This document shows positions 25,342-36,900 of a stretch of 64,000 bases of DNA, in pieces (the stretch's first letter is position 1; every line of letters starts with the position of its first letter). Below the pieces are notes generated by a model that saw nothing but the letters and a program-made list of their open reading frames with translations, searched no databases and was not told the origin of the DNA. Both the position numbers and the translations under genes were made by a program. The DNA is from Notospermus geniculatus (lineage: Eukaryota; Nemertea; Pilidiophora; Heteronemertea; Lineidae). The DNA is taken from the NCBI GenBank assembly GCA_002633025.1, contig NMRB01001732.1:42849-106848 (forward strand). The letters are read 5' to 3'.

Positions 25342-25342
25342 N
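25342..25342. other. Single-n contig junction
   Basis: An n separates the truncated PHRF1 copy from the second copy of the downstream block. If the two copies are alleles, this one base stands for the missing equivalent of about 14070-19580 (some 5.5 kb). Confidence 0.85.
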
Positions 25343-27406
25343 AGTCTCGCTGCTTCACGCGATATCGTAGCTCAACCGACGGGTGTGGTTCACTTCTCTC
25401 GAGGCATCCGCTGGCTTAACATTTCCAGGTAGGTGCGGTAGATTTCTGTTTATCGATCTGTATGCTATCGCAAGTTCGATTTATATATAAATCATGGTAT
25501 GTTTCCATAGTACTGTGAGTAGTCAATAGTGTAGCCATACTATACAAAGTGACCTGGTATGCCTATCGTTGTAATTCTTTCCTAAGATAATTGGAACGGC
25601 CATTATAATTTCTTTGCCAGTCACCGGGTCGGTCACCTTTTCCCGTTTGGTATGTTGCTTTGTCTTGCATTATTGGCCTGCTGCTGGCACAAGCTGCTAT
25701 TCAAAAGCAGGCGTCAGGGTGGGGTCGATATATGGATACTGCTGGTGTGCCAGAATGAGCAGTTGACGTGACAAGCAGTCAGAATGGTGAAGTGCAAGAT
25801 CATTGTCAGTAACGTCACGAGTTCGATTCCTTGTCCGTCCTTTGCTGTAGGCATACATGGACACAGCGACAGCAGACGTCGCGGGGTGTCCTCGTCGCGT
25901 TTCCCTCATTGCAAGCAACGACAGCGCCTCGCAGCTGCTTTCGTGCAGTAGGCCTACCTGGCTACACGATTGTCGGCAATAATCAGGCCGACTGGGAAGC
26001 TTTTTCTTCGTGAATTTATATTGCTGCGGATGCCAAGGTACAATCGAGCAGGAACAGTGAATTAGTGATATAGGAGCCTAGGGCTTTAGCCTGAAATGTA
26101 GACAGCGGAAAGTGCAATTTCCTATGAAATTCGCTGCTTATTCTTAAATATCAGCCTTAAATCAGGCTTTTTGCACACAACGTGTCTGAGCGTTTCCCTA
26201 TAAATGCCTTTCTGCCTGTGCATTTCCTGTGAATCATACCAGCTTGCTATTTTAAGCGACAGGTTTTTCTGCAAACTCGGCAACATAGAGCGTTGCTGTC
26301 TGCAGCCTGGCCTTGATTGGAGAGTTGCGGTAAACAACTTGGGTCGAAAGTTTACCCTTCGAAGACGCCTACAGGGAATATTAAGGATGATATAGTAGTC
26401 GTCATTCTTCCAAAACTTTGATGAATTTACCGACCCTCAGCTGATCCCTGTCGGAAATAATCGGATGAAGACAATAAGATGGCTAATCGCAGATGATGCT
26501 ATCGATCATTTATGACCTCTATCGCTCGATATAATGCGATACTAATCAACATTTTGTGCCTTGAAATTGATATACGCTGATCATTTCACGTCACGAATGG
26601 TAGCACCCCCGAGAATATATAGCTCGTCGATTGCAGTTTTCACTATGATTCGGTTCGAGAATGATAGAACTTTGCTTGTAGCTTCGATTCGCATTCGATT
26701 TGAGAATGATACCGCGTCGGAGGAGAAGGCCTACGTTAAGGTAGGCCTATACCTTCTATTCGAAAGTGCAAGCTTGCCACAAGACGTGACGAAGCTGATA
26801 AACTGTAAAAACCGCCCAGTGAATTTTTGCGAGACTTCGATGACAGACGTAGCAATTACATGTACATGTAGAAGATTCGTACCTTTGATAGTCCTTGTCG
26901 GCTGCAAGCGGTATTCATCATGTTCACGTACAGTACGCCTTATACCTGCTCGTTATCTACGTACCAAACTCCACTCTCTGACGATCTCAGGCGGATGCAT
27001 ATTGCACGGTACCATCTAAAAATATGACGGTTCTCAGTTTAAGTGTGGGAGAGTCTGGGAAAGGTAAAGTGTACAACGAAGGTCGAATAGGGCCTAGTCC
27101 TAATTTTACGTAAAGTCTGACAACGCGCACATTTGCGGCAAAACTCAATGCGTTTTGTTTTTAGAGTTTTGTCGCAAATGCGCTTGGCTTTTTAAGCGGG
27201 GTTCATTGGCGCACGGATCCGGTCCGTTTTCAGTCCGTTTGCCCCTAGTTTTCGAGATACGACAACGCAAAAGTCAATTTGGTAGATTTTTTGCGGACCT
27301 AAATCGGACAAAATCCGTGTGCCAATGAACCCCGCTTTATAAAGAGACTTTAGTGATGCCCAATAGTCACGAATGCATAGAAAACAGCAAATTCCTGTCT
27401 CATTTC
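25343..27406. repeat. 2.07-kb block, copy 2 (paired with 19581-21654)
   Basis: Direct repeat of the earlier block, beginning immediately after the n and ending at CTGTCTCATTTC. After this point the sequence is unique, so copy 2 is the one that continues into the rest of the scaffold. Confidence 0.9.
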
Positions 27407-28411
27407 CTGACTTCCGCATTCCACTGGGTCGCGCTTTGATGTTGCCGGACTTTAAAAAATAGTTAGAACATGCTTGCAGACCCATCACAACGTAGTTCAC
27501 TATAGGGCCAACCGAAAAGCAGTTGTCGTTTTGTCTTTGCAGGTTGGCTAGAGAAACCGTCATACTCCCATCATGGCTGGTAAGTGATTTAAAGGCTGAA
27601 TAACGCAAAGAATCGATGTGAAAAAGTTTTGAATGGTTGAAAGTTTTCAGGCTGGCGTCATTCTTGGCCTTATCACTGGAAAATCCCATTTTTCCCATGT
27701 TATGTTTGCGCCATGCCTGCATAACCGGTGTTTTTTCTCGCGATATCCCAACCTACCTCGACCAGAACAGAACTGCTTGAATGCTTCACCTGGCGATTGA
27801 GGTTGAGCACTGCAGGTAGACCTAGCTATCATGGTGCTGTCTGGTTTATCTACATTCCGCATCCGAACCTTTGCCGTACGGTGTAGTGGACAGAAATATA
27901 TGAACGGCATGATTTCGGTATCCTATAAATGATACGGAAGAGCCTTGAGATTTTTCATATCGATGGTATGTGCAGGAATGTTTACCTACGTCCAAAACAA
28001 ATAAACAGATAAAATGATTCCAGAGAGTTTTAACTTCGGAACTTTCAGCGGGAAACGTAGGCCCTACACAATAAAGGACTGTCCTATTGTGTTTTTCGCA
28101 CAGGAACTGCGTCTTTACTTTCGTTTTCTGGGCTTATCACGATCTTTTCAATCAAAAATATAATATATTTGTCCTTCTGTCAGTTGCCCAATAAAAAGTG
28201 AAGTAGGCCTCGTTTATCGTTCGGTGCATCACGAACGCTTGCTCCCTCCCCCTCCCTACACGCCGAGTCTTGCCGCTCCACTCCCGCGGAGTGAGCGCTG
28301 CGGGAGTGCAGCGGCAAAGGCGGGNGACTGCGGTTGAGGCTATGAATAAATTCATTCAAATCATTTCCATATTCAGCGGGAAAATACGCCGGGCTTATCT
28401 CCACCGCCACC
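27407..28411. other. Unique DNA with a possible first coding exon
   Basis: Mostly non-coding. At 27573-27579 an ATG in a good Kozak context (CCATCATGG) is followed after seven coding bases by a strong donor, G|GTAAGTG, and is preceded by pyrimidine-rich sequence (TTTTGTCTTTG at 27529-27539). This is the shape of a short first coding exon of a housekeeping gene, but no matching second exon is recognised downstream. Treat as a candidate only. Confidence 0.3.
28271..28318. repeat. GC-rich hairpin next to an n
   Basis: TTGCCGCTCCACTCCCGC is inverted 12 bases later as GCGGGAGTGCAGCGGCAA (one mismatch bulge). The single n at 28325 lies seven bases further on. Confidence 0.75.
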
Positions 28412-28415
28412 TTAA

Positions 28416-28619
28416 AGGAGCACGGTATCGGATCTCAAATGCGTTATTTGACTGCCGACGTAGAGGGAGCCACCTAGCGGCAGTAAGACGAACTACAAAA
28501 ATGCATTACAAAATGTACGCAGAAAATCGGGTTATTCGCCAAGACGTAGTCAGACCCTTGGGTTGGAGAGTGGCGCGGTGGCGCCGGCTGTCGAGAAAAA
28601 GTGGCAATACCGTGCTCCT
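28416..28619. mobile_element. TTAA-flanked MITE (family 1, full copy)
   Basis: AGGAGCACGGTAT at the left is inverted as ATACCGTGCTCCT at the right, and TTAA flanks both ends (28412-28415 and 28620-28623), the target of piggyBac-type transposases. The 204-bp body has no open frame. A second copy, missing its right end, is at 38541-38749. Confidence 0.8.
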
Positions 28620-28729
28620 TTAAGTATAAAGGGTCTGAACAAGTGGAATTCAGTATGCTCCTTAAGTTGTGTGGACCGCTCATAATCACCCTTTATATTA
28701 GAGTCACCTCCAAGGCAGTCTTAACTTAA

Positions 28730-29650
28730 AGCTGACCTGAATGAACAAAAACTGGAGATTCCAGCTTTGAAAAAGACCACCACGCCACGGTGGTGGTCAA
28801 GAGAAATACAAACGACCATAAGGCACTTTCAAAGCACCTGCAGAACCTGATAGACTACCAGCATATTTGGTGGCGCCACTGTATTCTCCATGAGTCAGTC
28901 AATGGAGTAACATCGAACGATGGCGTCCCAATGACGTCAGCAGGTCGAAGGCGTTATGTTCTTTCGGAACCAGAGAGGAAAGTTGATCTCCATTCTGTAG
29001 TATTCACTTCTTGTTGACATTTATGGTGTTATCCAAGCACCAGTTGAAAACATTTATGCATTCAAAAACAATACAACACTCATTTGACGTACATCAACGT
29101 CATCAGATATCATTACATATACGTTGAGGAAAATTCTTATTTTATTCCTTTGGCCATAATTACCGTAATCAATTAAATATTCTTTCTACAAATACACACA
29201 CATCGCGCAAGTCATGCATGTATTACTGCTCAGACCAAGTACATTGCATTTCTGTGAAAATATATTCAAATAACGAAACTATGGCAAAAGAAATCAAATA
29301 AGATTTATATGCAACATGTTTGCAATGGTACCAAATGGAGTTTCTGAAACTCAGACGAGTGGTGTATTATTTGTTGATGCCGAAGTTTTCGCCATTGTAC
29401 CATATATNCAAGCACTAAAGAACCCTGACCAACCTCATACTCAGGTTCCTACGGATCGTACTAAGTCTGTCAGGCTCTGTCACTTGGACACTATCTCTTG
29501 ATGTGTCTCGATTGAAAGCCTGAGATTGAATACAGTGGCGCCACCAAATAGGCGGTAGTCTATCATGTTCTGGAGAAACTTCGAAGGGCGTTCGCACTTC
29601 TGTAGACCACCATACTGTGGCGCTGTGGTTTTTGTTCATTCACGTCAGCT
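28730..29650. mobile_element. 921-bp TTAA-flanked foldback element
   Basis: AGCTGACCTGAATGAAC at the left is mirrored by GTTCATTCACGTCAGCT at the right, with TTAA on both sides (28726-28729 and 29651-29654). A second mirrored stretch (28842-28886 with 29528-29573, containing TTTGGTGGCGCCACTGTATT) shows long discontinuous arms. A single n at 29408 marks an assembly gap inside. No coding capacity. Confidence 0.8.
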
Positions 29651-29654
29651 TTAA

Positions 29655-29987
29655 AGCAAATGGCTTGCGGGGTTTGTTTTGATTTTTGATGGGCCCTCCC
29701 ATAGAGAGCGAACGTACACCTGGGGACGAGGTTCCATTTTAAAAATTTGTTAAAATGGGTTAATGTCATTTTCAAATTTAGTCGGTCAAAATGACATTTT
29801 ATGCAATTCACATTGATTTTGAAGCGGCAGATTTTGCAGAATACGCCTCCGAAGTTTGGCTGTGTAATGCATTTCCCTTTAAACTAAAATCCTTTTTTCG
29901 CCTTTTTCTCCAAATGGTGCTTGATATTGAGGACCAACTGTCATGGCGCCCCAACTGAATCAAAACAAACACCGCGAGCCATTTGCG
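29655..29987. mobile_element. Second TTAA-flanked MITE sharing its target with the previous one
   Basis: AGCAAATGGCTTGCGG at the left is mirrored by CCGCGAGCCATTTGCG at the right. The left TTAA (29651-29654) is the right TTAA of the preceding element, and TTAA follows at 29988-29991. Internally GGTTTGTTTTGAT is mirrored as ATCAAAACAAAC. Confidence 0.8.
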
Positions 29988-29991
29988 TTAA

Positions 29992-30985
29992 TAGCTTAGT
30001 GGACAACACTTGACTTAAGAGGTCTAAAGACAAGAATTTTTATGAATACCGGTCCAGGTCTACAAAGTCAGGACTATTGCTACACCCGGATGACATGAGT
30101 GGGTCCTGATAGAGTCCAGACTTGACGTGGGATTCTACTTCAGGTGTACGCGCAATTATCTTAGTTCTAGACCAGGTGTGATAGGAATCATTCATCGTCC
30201 CAGGAATACAGGTCCTCCAAACAATAGCCCGCTATTGTAAAGTTATATTCGAATGGTCATGGTCTCTCTAGCCATATATTCCAATTCCTCGCTGAATAAT
30301 AAGACCGGGCCTTGATTCCAGGGGGACTTGGATTCCTTTCACACCGGCAACAGATCGTGTTGCAATAGTTACATTATTGTGTTATTACACTGAGTGACCC
30401 ACGGATGTTATCTTCGAATTCACTTTTGAGAGTGACACCTGTTGTTGGGTTTCGTATTAATTGGATATGTAGTGTAAGTACTCTATTGGAGAAACCCACT
30501 ACTGAGTTCGAACCAGAAGAAACCCGGATTTCTCGTTCAGGTGTAACTAGCAAGAAAAGATTTAATCAGATAGAAACTCGAGTATTTTGCTCTCAGATGC
30601 GGGGAAAATCTAAAACACTTAAATTGTCACCCCACCCCACCCCGTTTGGGCTTCGCACATTATTTCGCGATTTTGGTGCTCACCGCCTCCGGCGAGCTAC
30701 ATCCCCCCCCCTTTGTGTCAATCCTGGATCCGGTGCTGAGCCATCCTCCCACAGCAGGGCTTTGGTCTCGTTCCTCTTCATACACTCCACACAAAGCCCT
30801 GCTGAAATTGGGCCTCCCAGGCAAGCAGAGGCATGGTGCTGACTGAAGATGCTCTATATTTCTAGTTGCGGTGTTGTAGGCAAGTTCCTATTCATTCGTA
30901 ATGCGACCTCCGAAATTCACGTTTACTCGCCATGTTTCATCACAACATTGTTTTACAGGGACTGATCACTCTCCAACATTTTCAG
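29992..30985. other. Non-coding stretch before GPCR gene A exon 2
   Basis: I searched this for the missing first exon of GPCR gene A (TM1-TM2, motif GNIISIFVANRKHN) and found none. A low-complexity CCCC-rich patch lies at 30630-30710. Open frames here have no recognisable motif. Confidence 0.5.
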
Positions 30986-33900
30986 ATTCATATGGTATAA
31001 TCTCTACACCTTTGGAATGATGTCTGGTTGGTTCCTAGTTGGAATGTCTATAGATCGCCTTACTGCCGTGAGATATCCAATGTTGGCACTAACCATGTGC
31101 TCTACAGTTCGGGCAAGAAAGATAGTTACATTATCAGCTATTACGGTCATATTGCTGAATTTAAATATTTTCTTGACCATGAGAATTCCAAAAGATGTCG
31201 TGACAGGTACGTCCATTTTCTTTTCAAGGAAGATTCTTTTTCTCAAAAGGAAATCATTTTCTTTTAAAAGAACAAACTTTTGTTGCGGAGTTTTGCACTT
31301 GAAAAATTAAACCCTGATTTGCAGTCCTTTTCATGTTGCCACCCATTTCCACCATCAAAGTATTTCTGACCTCTAAAGTTTTGTGATAACAGATCAGTGC
31401 CGACCGCCAAGAAACTCCGATAGCACTAACAGGACCTAACAGCGAAGTATGCAATGCCTTTTACCATTACAGAATTTCTCTGTTAGGCCCTGTTAAGCTT
31501 AGGTCACACTGTGGCGACTTAGGCGGGCGAATCCCCGCGAACTAGAATGAAATGGTCCATGGACCATGAACATACCTCTCTCTGTCACTATTATGTCCAA
31601 AGAGGTGAGCACATGGTCCATGGACCATTTCATTCTAGTTCGCGGGGATTCGCCCGCCTAAAGTCGCCACAGTGTGACCTGGGCCGACCGCACAGAAAGT
31701 CCGATAGTGCTTTCGGTGCCTATCGGCGGTTTAGTTAATGGGGAAATGCGTTATAACTACTGCCGATAGGCACCGGTAGCACTATCGGACTTTCTGTGCG
31801 GTCGGCCCTGGGCTTTAGTGCTATCGTAGTTTCTTGGCGGTCGGCAGAGAAATTTCCAGACTTTCCCAGGATAGTACGTTGTTCAATTCTTTGTGTAATA
31901 TGACCAGACATTTCGCCATACCAACGGCCCCTGCTAATGCGGGAACACATTTCGTCTTTCCAGTGGCCCTAACGCCACCTGAATAATTGCGTAGGCCAGG
32001 TTTTGACACGTGATCAGACTCTGTATAGCCAGAAAACAACAGCAACGACGACATTCAAATACTTTCACTTTTGCTTGAAACTCATATTTACACATACCGT
32101 AGAGTCGGTTCTTTAACATCAATCCATAATTCAAGATTAGCCATGCCCATTTTACTACGTAGTGGTCAAATGTTGGTCAAGACTGGCATTCGTGACGGGG
32201 ATTTGAATAGGCCGTCAGTACTAGGCGCTAGTTTACGAATTGTGTTTCATGGAATAGAGATCCATTTCACCATGCATTCAAGAATTCCACGGCTCTGTTG
32301 TCAGTGGTTGACAAAAGCTTAGGATTTTGCGTGTATGAGTGCATTCTTTATTGATACAAGTTGTATAATGCGGCATTTGACTGACAACATAGGCCTAGTG
32401 ATATCCCACCACCTCATGTCTTATTCGCAAGAAACTGACCAGGCCTTCTCCTGTGCGCCATTGGTCAATCAATGCAGGCGGGAAACAGGCCTCTCACATA
32501 ATAATGAACTGGGGGCGGCACTTCGGCATATAGTGCATTGATGTTATAGAACCGACTCTACGGTATACAAACGATCGATTTCGACCTCCCCAGGTCCTCA
32601 TCAGGTCTAAAGTGAATTCATTGTTGGGTCACATGACTATGTGTGATCAAAGGGTCAAAAAGAGTCCCTGTTGCACGAGAGCATCATATCTAATGATTAG
32701 ATATCGAGATACTGGATATATGTGTACTTTTGTTGTGCTGGATTTCTTGCCAATGGACGAAAAGTCAAATTTAAGGACATTTAAGTATTGCTCAAATATG
32801 CTTAAATATATAATTATCTTTAAGCAATAGCTTAAATGTAACTGAAATACTTGGTAAATGTTCACAAGGTGACCCTTATTTTCAACACTGTCTGGCATGC
32901 CTGTGTATGTCTGGCAATATTTTCAGCTATATCTCAGTTGTTGAAGGCGCATTGGGTTTGAAATTTGGCATGAAGCCATATTGTAGTATGGTTGTTTTAA
33001 TTGTGTGAGGATTTTCGAACAGAGATGCTGTGAATTTTTTTACAGAGTTTTTTCGGATGATTTTAGATGGTATGTCGGTTTCAAAACGATAACATTGTTA
33101 GAAAGTAGTGGAATATGATGTCGGTTGTATTTTAGAATTTATAAATCCTAACAATTTTGCCTTTCTATGATGAGTTGGTGAAATGGCTGAAGTTGACGTT
33201 GACGTGGAATTATATAGGCAGATTTGGGTGACTACAAAACGAAGATTGAAGATTGAAGACCAGTACAAATGAAGATCTACTATAGTACAAAATGAAGACA
33301 CCGTACAAATTGAAGATCTACTATAGTACAAAATGAAGACCCCCTCAAAAATCTGCCTAAATATTGTTCGCTCGACTTCAAACTTTTGTGACCCGAAACT
33401 CATCCCAAGGGGACACTTTCCACAGATTCTCAGCCAATTCTGATTTTGCCGTCACCATACCTCAACCATTTCGCAACTACTACATACAAATTGAAGATAT
33501 ACTATAGTACAAAATGAAGACCCGCTCAAAAATCTACCTAAATATTGTTCGATCGACTTCAAATTTTTGTGACCCGAAACTCATCCCAGGGGGACACTTT
33601 CCACAGATTCTCAGCCAATTCTGATTTTGCCGTCACCATACCTCAACCATTTCGCAAATACTGCATAACACAAATTCAATTGAAGATCTACTATAATACA
33701 AAATGAAGACCCCCCTCAAAAATCTACCTAAATATTGTTCGATCGACTTCAAACTTTTGTGACCCGAAACTCATCCCAGGGGGACACTTTCCACAGATTT
33801 TCAGCATGGTAGCATACAACAGGTACCAGAAGGACTTCCCGCCAGTGAGTGATAGAAAATAGTTAAACATCAGTTGCATCATCACCCCTGAAACGTTAAG

Positions 33901-36900
33901 GACATTATCATATGTACCGTCGGTTTGGACTGGACCTGTAATTTGAAAATATGGTGATGGCAAAGTCGGAGTTGTTTGAAAATCTGTGAAAAGTGTCCCC
34001 TTGGGATGAGTTTCGGGTCACAAAAACTTGAAGTCGATCGAACAATATTTAGGTAGATTTTTTAGGGGGTCTTCATTTTGTACTATAGTAGATCTTCAAT
34101 TTGTATGCAGTATTTGCGAAATGGTTGAGGTATGGTGACGGCAAAGTCAGAATTGGCTGAAAATCTGTGGAAAGTGTCCCCCTGGGGTGAGTTTCGGGTC
34201 ACAAAAGTTTGAAGTCGATCCAACAATATTTAGGCAGATTTTTGAGGGGGTCTTCATTTTGTACTATAGTAGATCATCAGTTTGTACTGGGTCTTCATTT
34301 TGTACTAATAGTAGATCTTCATTTTGTACTATAGTAGATCTTCAATTTGTACTGGGTCTTCATTTTGTATCTTCATTTTGTACTGGGTCTTCATTTCGTA
34401 CTATAGTAGATCTTCATTTTGTACTGGGTCTTCAATCCTCGTTTTGTACCGGTCTTCAATCTTTGTTTTGTAGTCACCCGGCAGATTTCGAGGTTACCCT
34501 GCAATGGGGTCTCTATTTGGCGCGTAGGGCTATCACTTTATTCGCGGTGAATGGGTGAATTGGTTTACTGCGGTATGTAGATATACGTACGCAGTGCGCA
34601 GGTAGTAGATCTATATATTGCGTAAATGTTATTGCACTAATTATGCTGCTCCGCTAAAGCCTAAGGGAATGAGGCTGAGTCGCCACCCCTGAAGTCACCT
34701 TGTCATTGCTTGTGAACCCTATCGCCGCCAGGTTGCTAGGATTATAATTACCGTACTCTAATTCTGAGGACATTTGTATGTGTAATTAGCAATACATTTT
34801 TATCATTCATTTATAATGAACTGTTCTAACTGTGCATCAGTCGAACTTTGCGGGATTTGTTCGAATCGGTATATGGTTTCCCTCGCGATGAGGGTGTAAC
34901 GTTACTCAAAATCTCGAATTTTTGACGCGAAAAATGCACGAAGTGCACAAAAAATTGGGAAAATAAGACTCGGGGGCCCTCGGGAACCGTCATAAGAAGG
35001 TGCCCGAAACCTTATTTTCTCAATTCAGTGTGCAGTTAGTCAGATTTTTTGCGCCAAAAATTCGAGATTTCGATTGGCTTTTCATAACCCTTAAGTTCCG
35101 AGAGTCTTTGGAGGTTGTGTTTTTTTCTGCTGACCAGTGTGTATTTTTGCCTTTCTTTCCGGATGCTGTTGGTATTATTTCTGATGGGAGTTTGTACGAG
35201 GTTGTTTTGAGCGGTCCTGGGGGTCTAAAACACATGTACGTAGAATTCCGACTTGCCACGATTGATTCATGAGATCTACTGCTTGGTCCATGCCATTTCG
35301 ATCGTGTACTTTTAGATTAATTCATTCCTGAAAAGAAAGGGAGGTCGCATCATCCGGAGATTGGACCAAGAATTTTCTGTTTCCTAACTCTATCATTGAG
35401 CAAATCACCTGTCCTGCCAGCTGAGCTCGTCACACGAATTGCTTCTGAGTATATTTGATGGGATAACTGATATCTAAACATCAAAATACCACAGGCTGCC
35501 AGCTTAGTCCACACCTTGGTTGTCATGTATGTCTGGACAGTTTTGCCCATGGAAAATTCCACGCGGTCACGGACGTGACATGTTTTCACTTATTCAGTGC
35601 TGTTTCTGCAAATTTTGGAACCACAGAAAGATGTAATACCCTGCATCATGTCAGGCTTGTATCTTTCTATGCCCCTGGTATGAACTAAGTTCGCTGTGAT
35701 TCATAATTAGTGCACTGTTTGCTCATTAGTTGCGTCACGGACGTAAAATCGCACGGGTCAAGTCCGTGACGCAACTAATTAGCAAACAGTGCACTAATTA
35801 TGAATCACAATGAATTTAATTCACACCAGGGGCACAGAAGGACACAAGCCTGACATGATGCAGTGTACTTAATGGTCCTTTGGTGCCATGAGTTGCACAG
35901 GCTGCACTCAACAAGTAAAAAAATATCCTGAATTTTACCGTGGACTTGCCCCCATGTCAGTTTTGCAGACTACAATTTGAGATTTTTATCCACCAACATA
36001 TTTATGTCAGGGGACAAATCCCAAAGTTTAGGGATTAAACGCAACAAGCGACCTAGCGTATTGGAAGCCACTAACAAGTCTTATTTAGGCACAATATTGC
36101 ACAATGGGATTTTTTGGTTTGGCTTGCAAAACTAAAGAACGCATCATTAGCCCCACAATGGTCCATGAGGGCATGACACTAGGGCGTCACATTACAAAGG
36201 CCGCCATACACGATGCATTTTCTCCTACGAAATATTTGGTAAGATTTCTCATCCAATTTTATTGGAACGAAATATTTCGCATCCCGCCGTAGATAATCCC
36301 ATTTATTACCGAGGGAATACTACGTTGCCGTGTAAATTTTATTGTGTATGACGAAAAATAAGACCCCGTCATCGGGTCCTATTTTACGATTGACATATTA
36401 CATGTACATGCGGACAAAGAGGCGCAAAGCGTCAGTTGTACAAAAATTTGCGACCAGAGCGCACACGATAGGAATTATTTCCTATAGCATTTATTGTACA
36501 AGAAAAATAGGAGAGAAACTATCAGTGAATTTTTTGCTATACCGGTACGACAAAAATAGGACGATTTTCCCCATCATATACTGTAAAACAGATTCCTACA
36601 AAACATTTCGTTGGGAAAAAATGTATTTGTACGGCGGTCTTATGCAGCTATCAACTTCAGGCACGGACCCCCCCCCCCTTCATGCACTCGACACCAACTC
36701 GACGTTTGTGCAGATTTCACAGGCCGGTGACTCGACATTTATCCACCCGTGGCCACGTTTTCAAAGACGGGGGATTATAAGGCAAAGTGGGGTAATAGTA
36801 GCCCCCGGGTAATAGTAGCCCCTAGGAATTACGGCACCATGTTTCTATCTGTTGGTAAAACATTTATGGGGTGTAAATCCCACAAGTTAGCTGTACATTG

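Larger units (their letters stand above)
31399..31845. mobile_element. Outer palindromic element of a three-element nest
   Basis: GCCGACCGCCAAGAAACT (31399-31416) continuing to TAGCACTA (31428) is mirrored at 31816-31845. Two complete inverted-repeat units sit inside it (31501-31680 and 31681-31808). No coding capacity. Confidence 0.7.

Noticed and set aside
30405-30842. 145-codon plus-strand frame
   Set aside because: Low-complexity Ser/Pro-rich translation of a CCCC-rich patch, with no domain or splice evidence.
35000-35272. 90-codon plus-strand frame
   Set aside because: Starts inside an inverted-repeat element, has no recognisable motif and is a single short frame.
36342-36812. 156-codon plus-strand frame
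   Set aside because: Runs through the termini of two transposons and has no homology signal.
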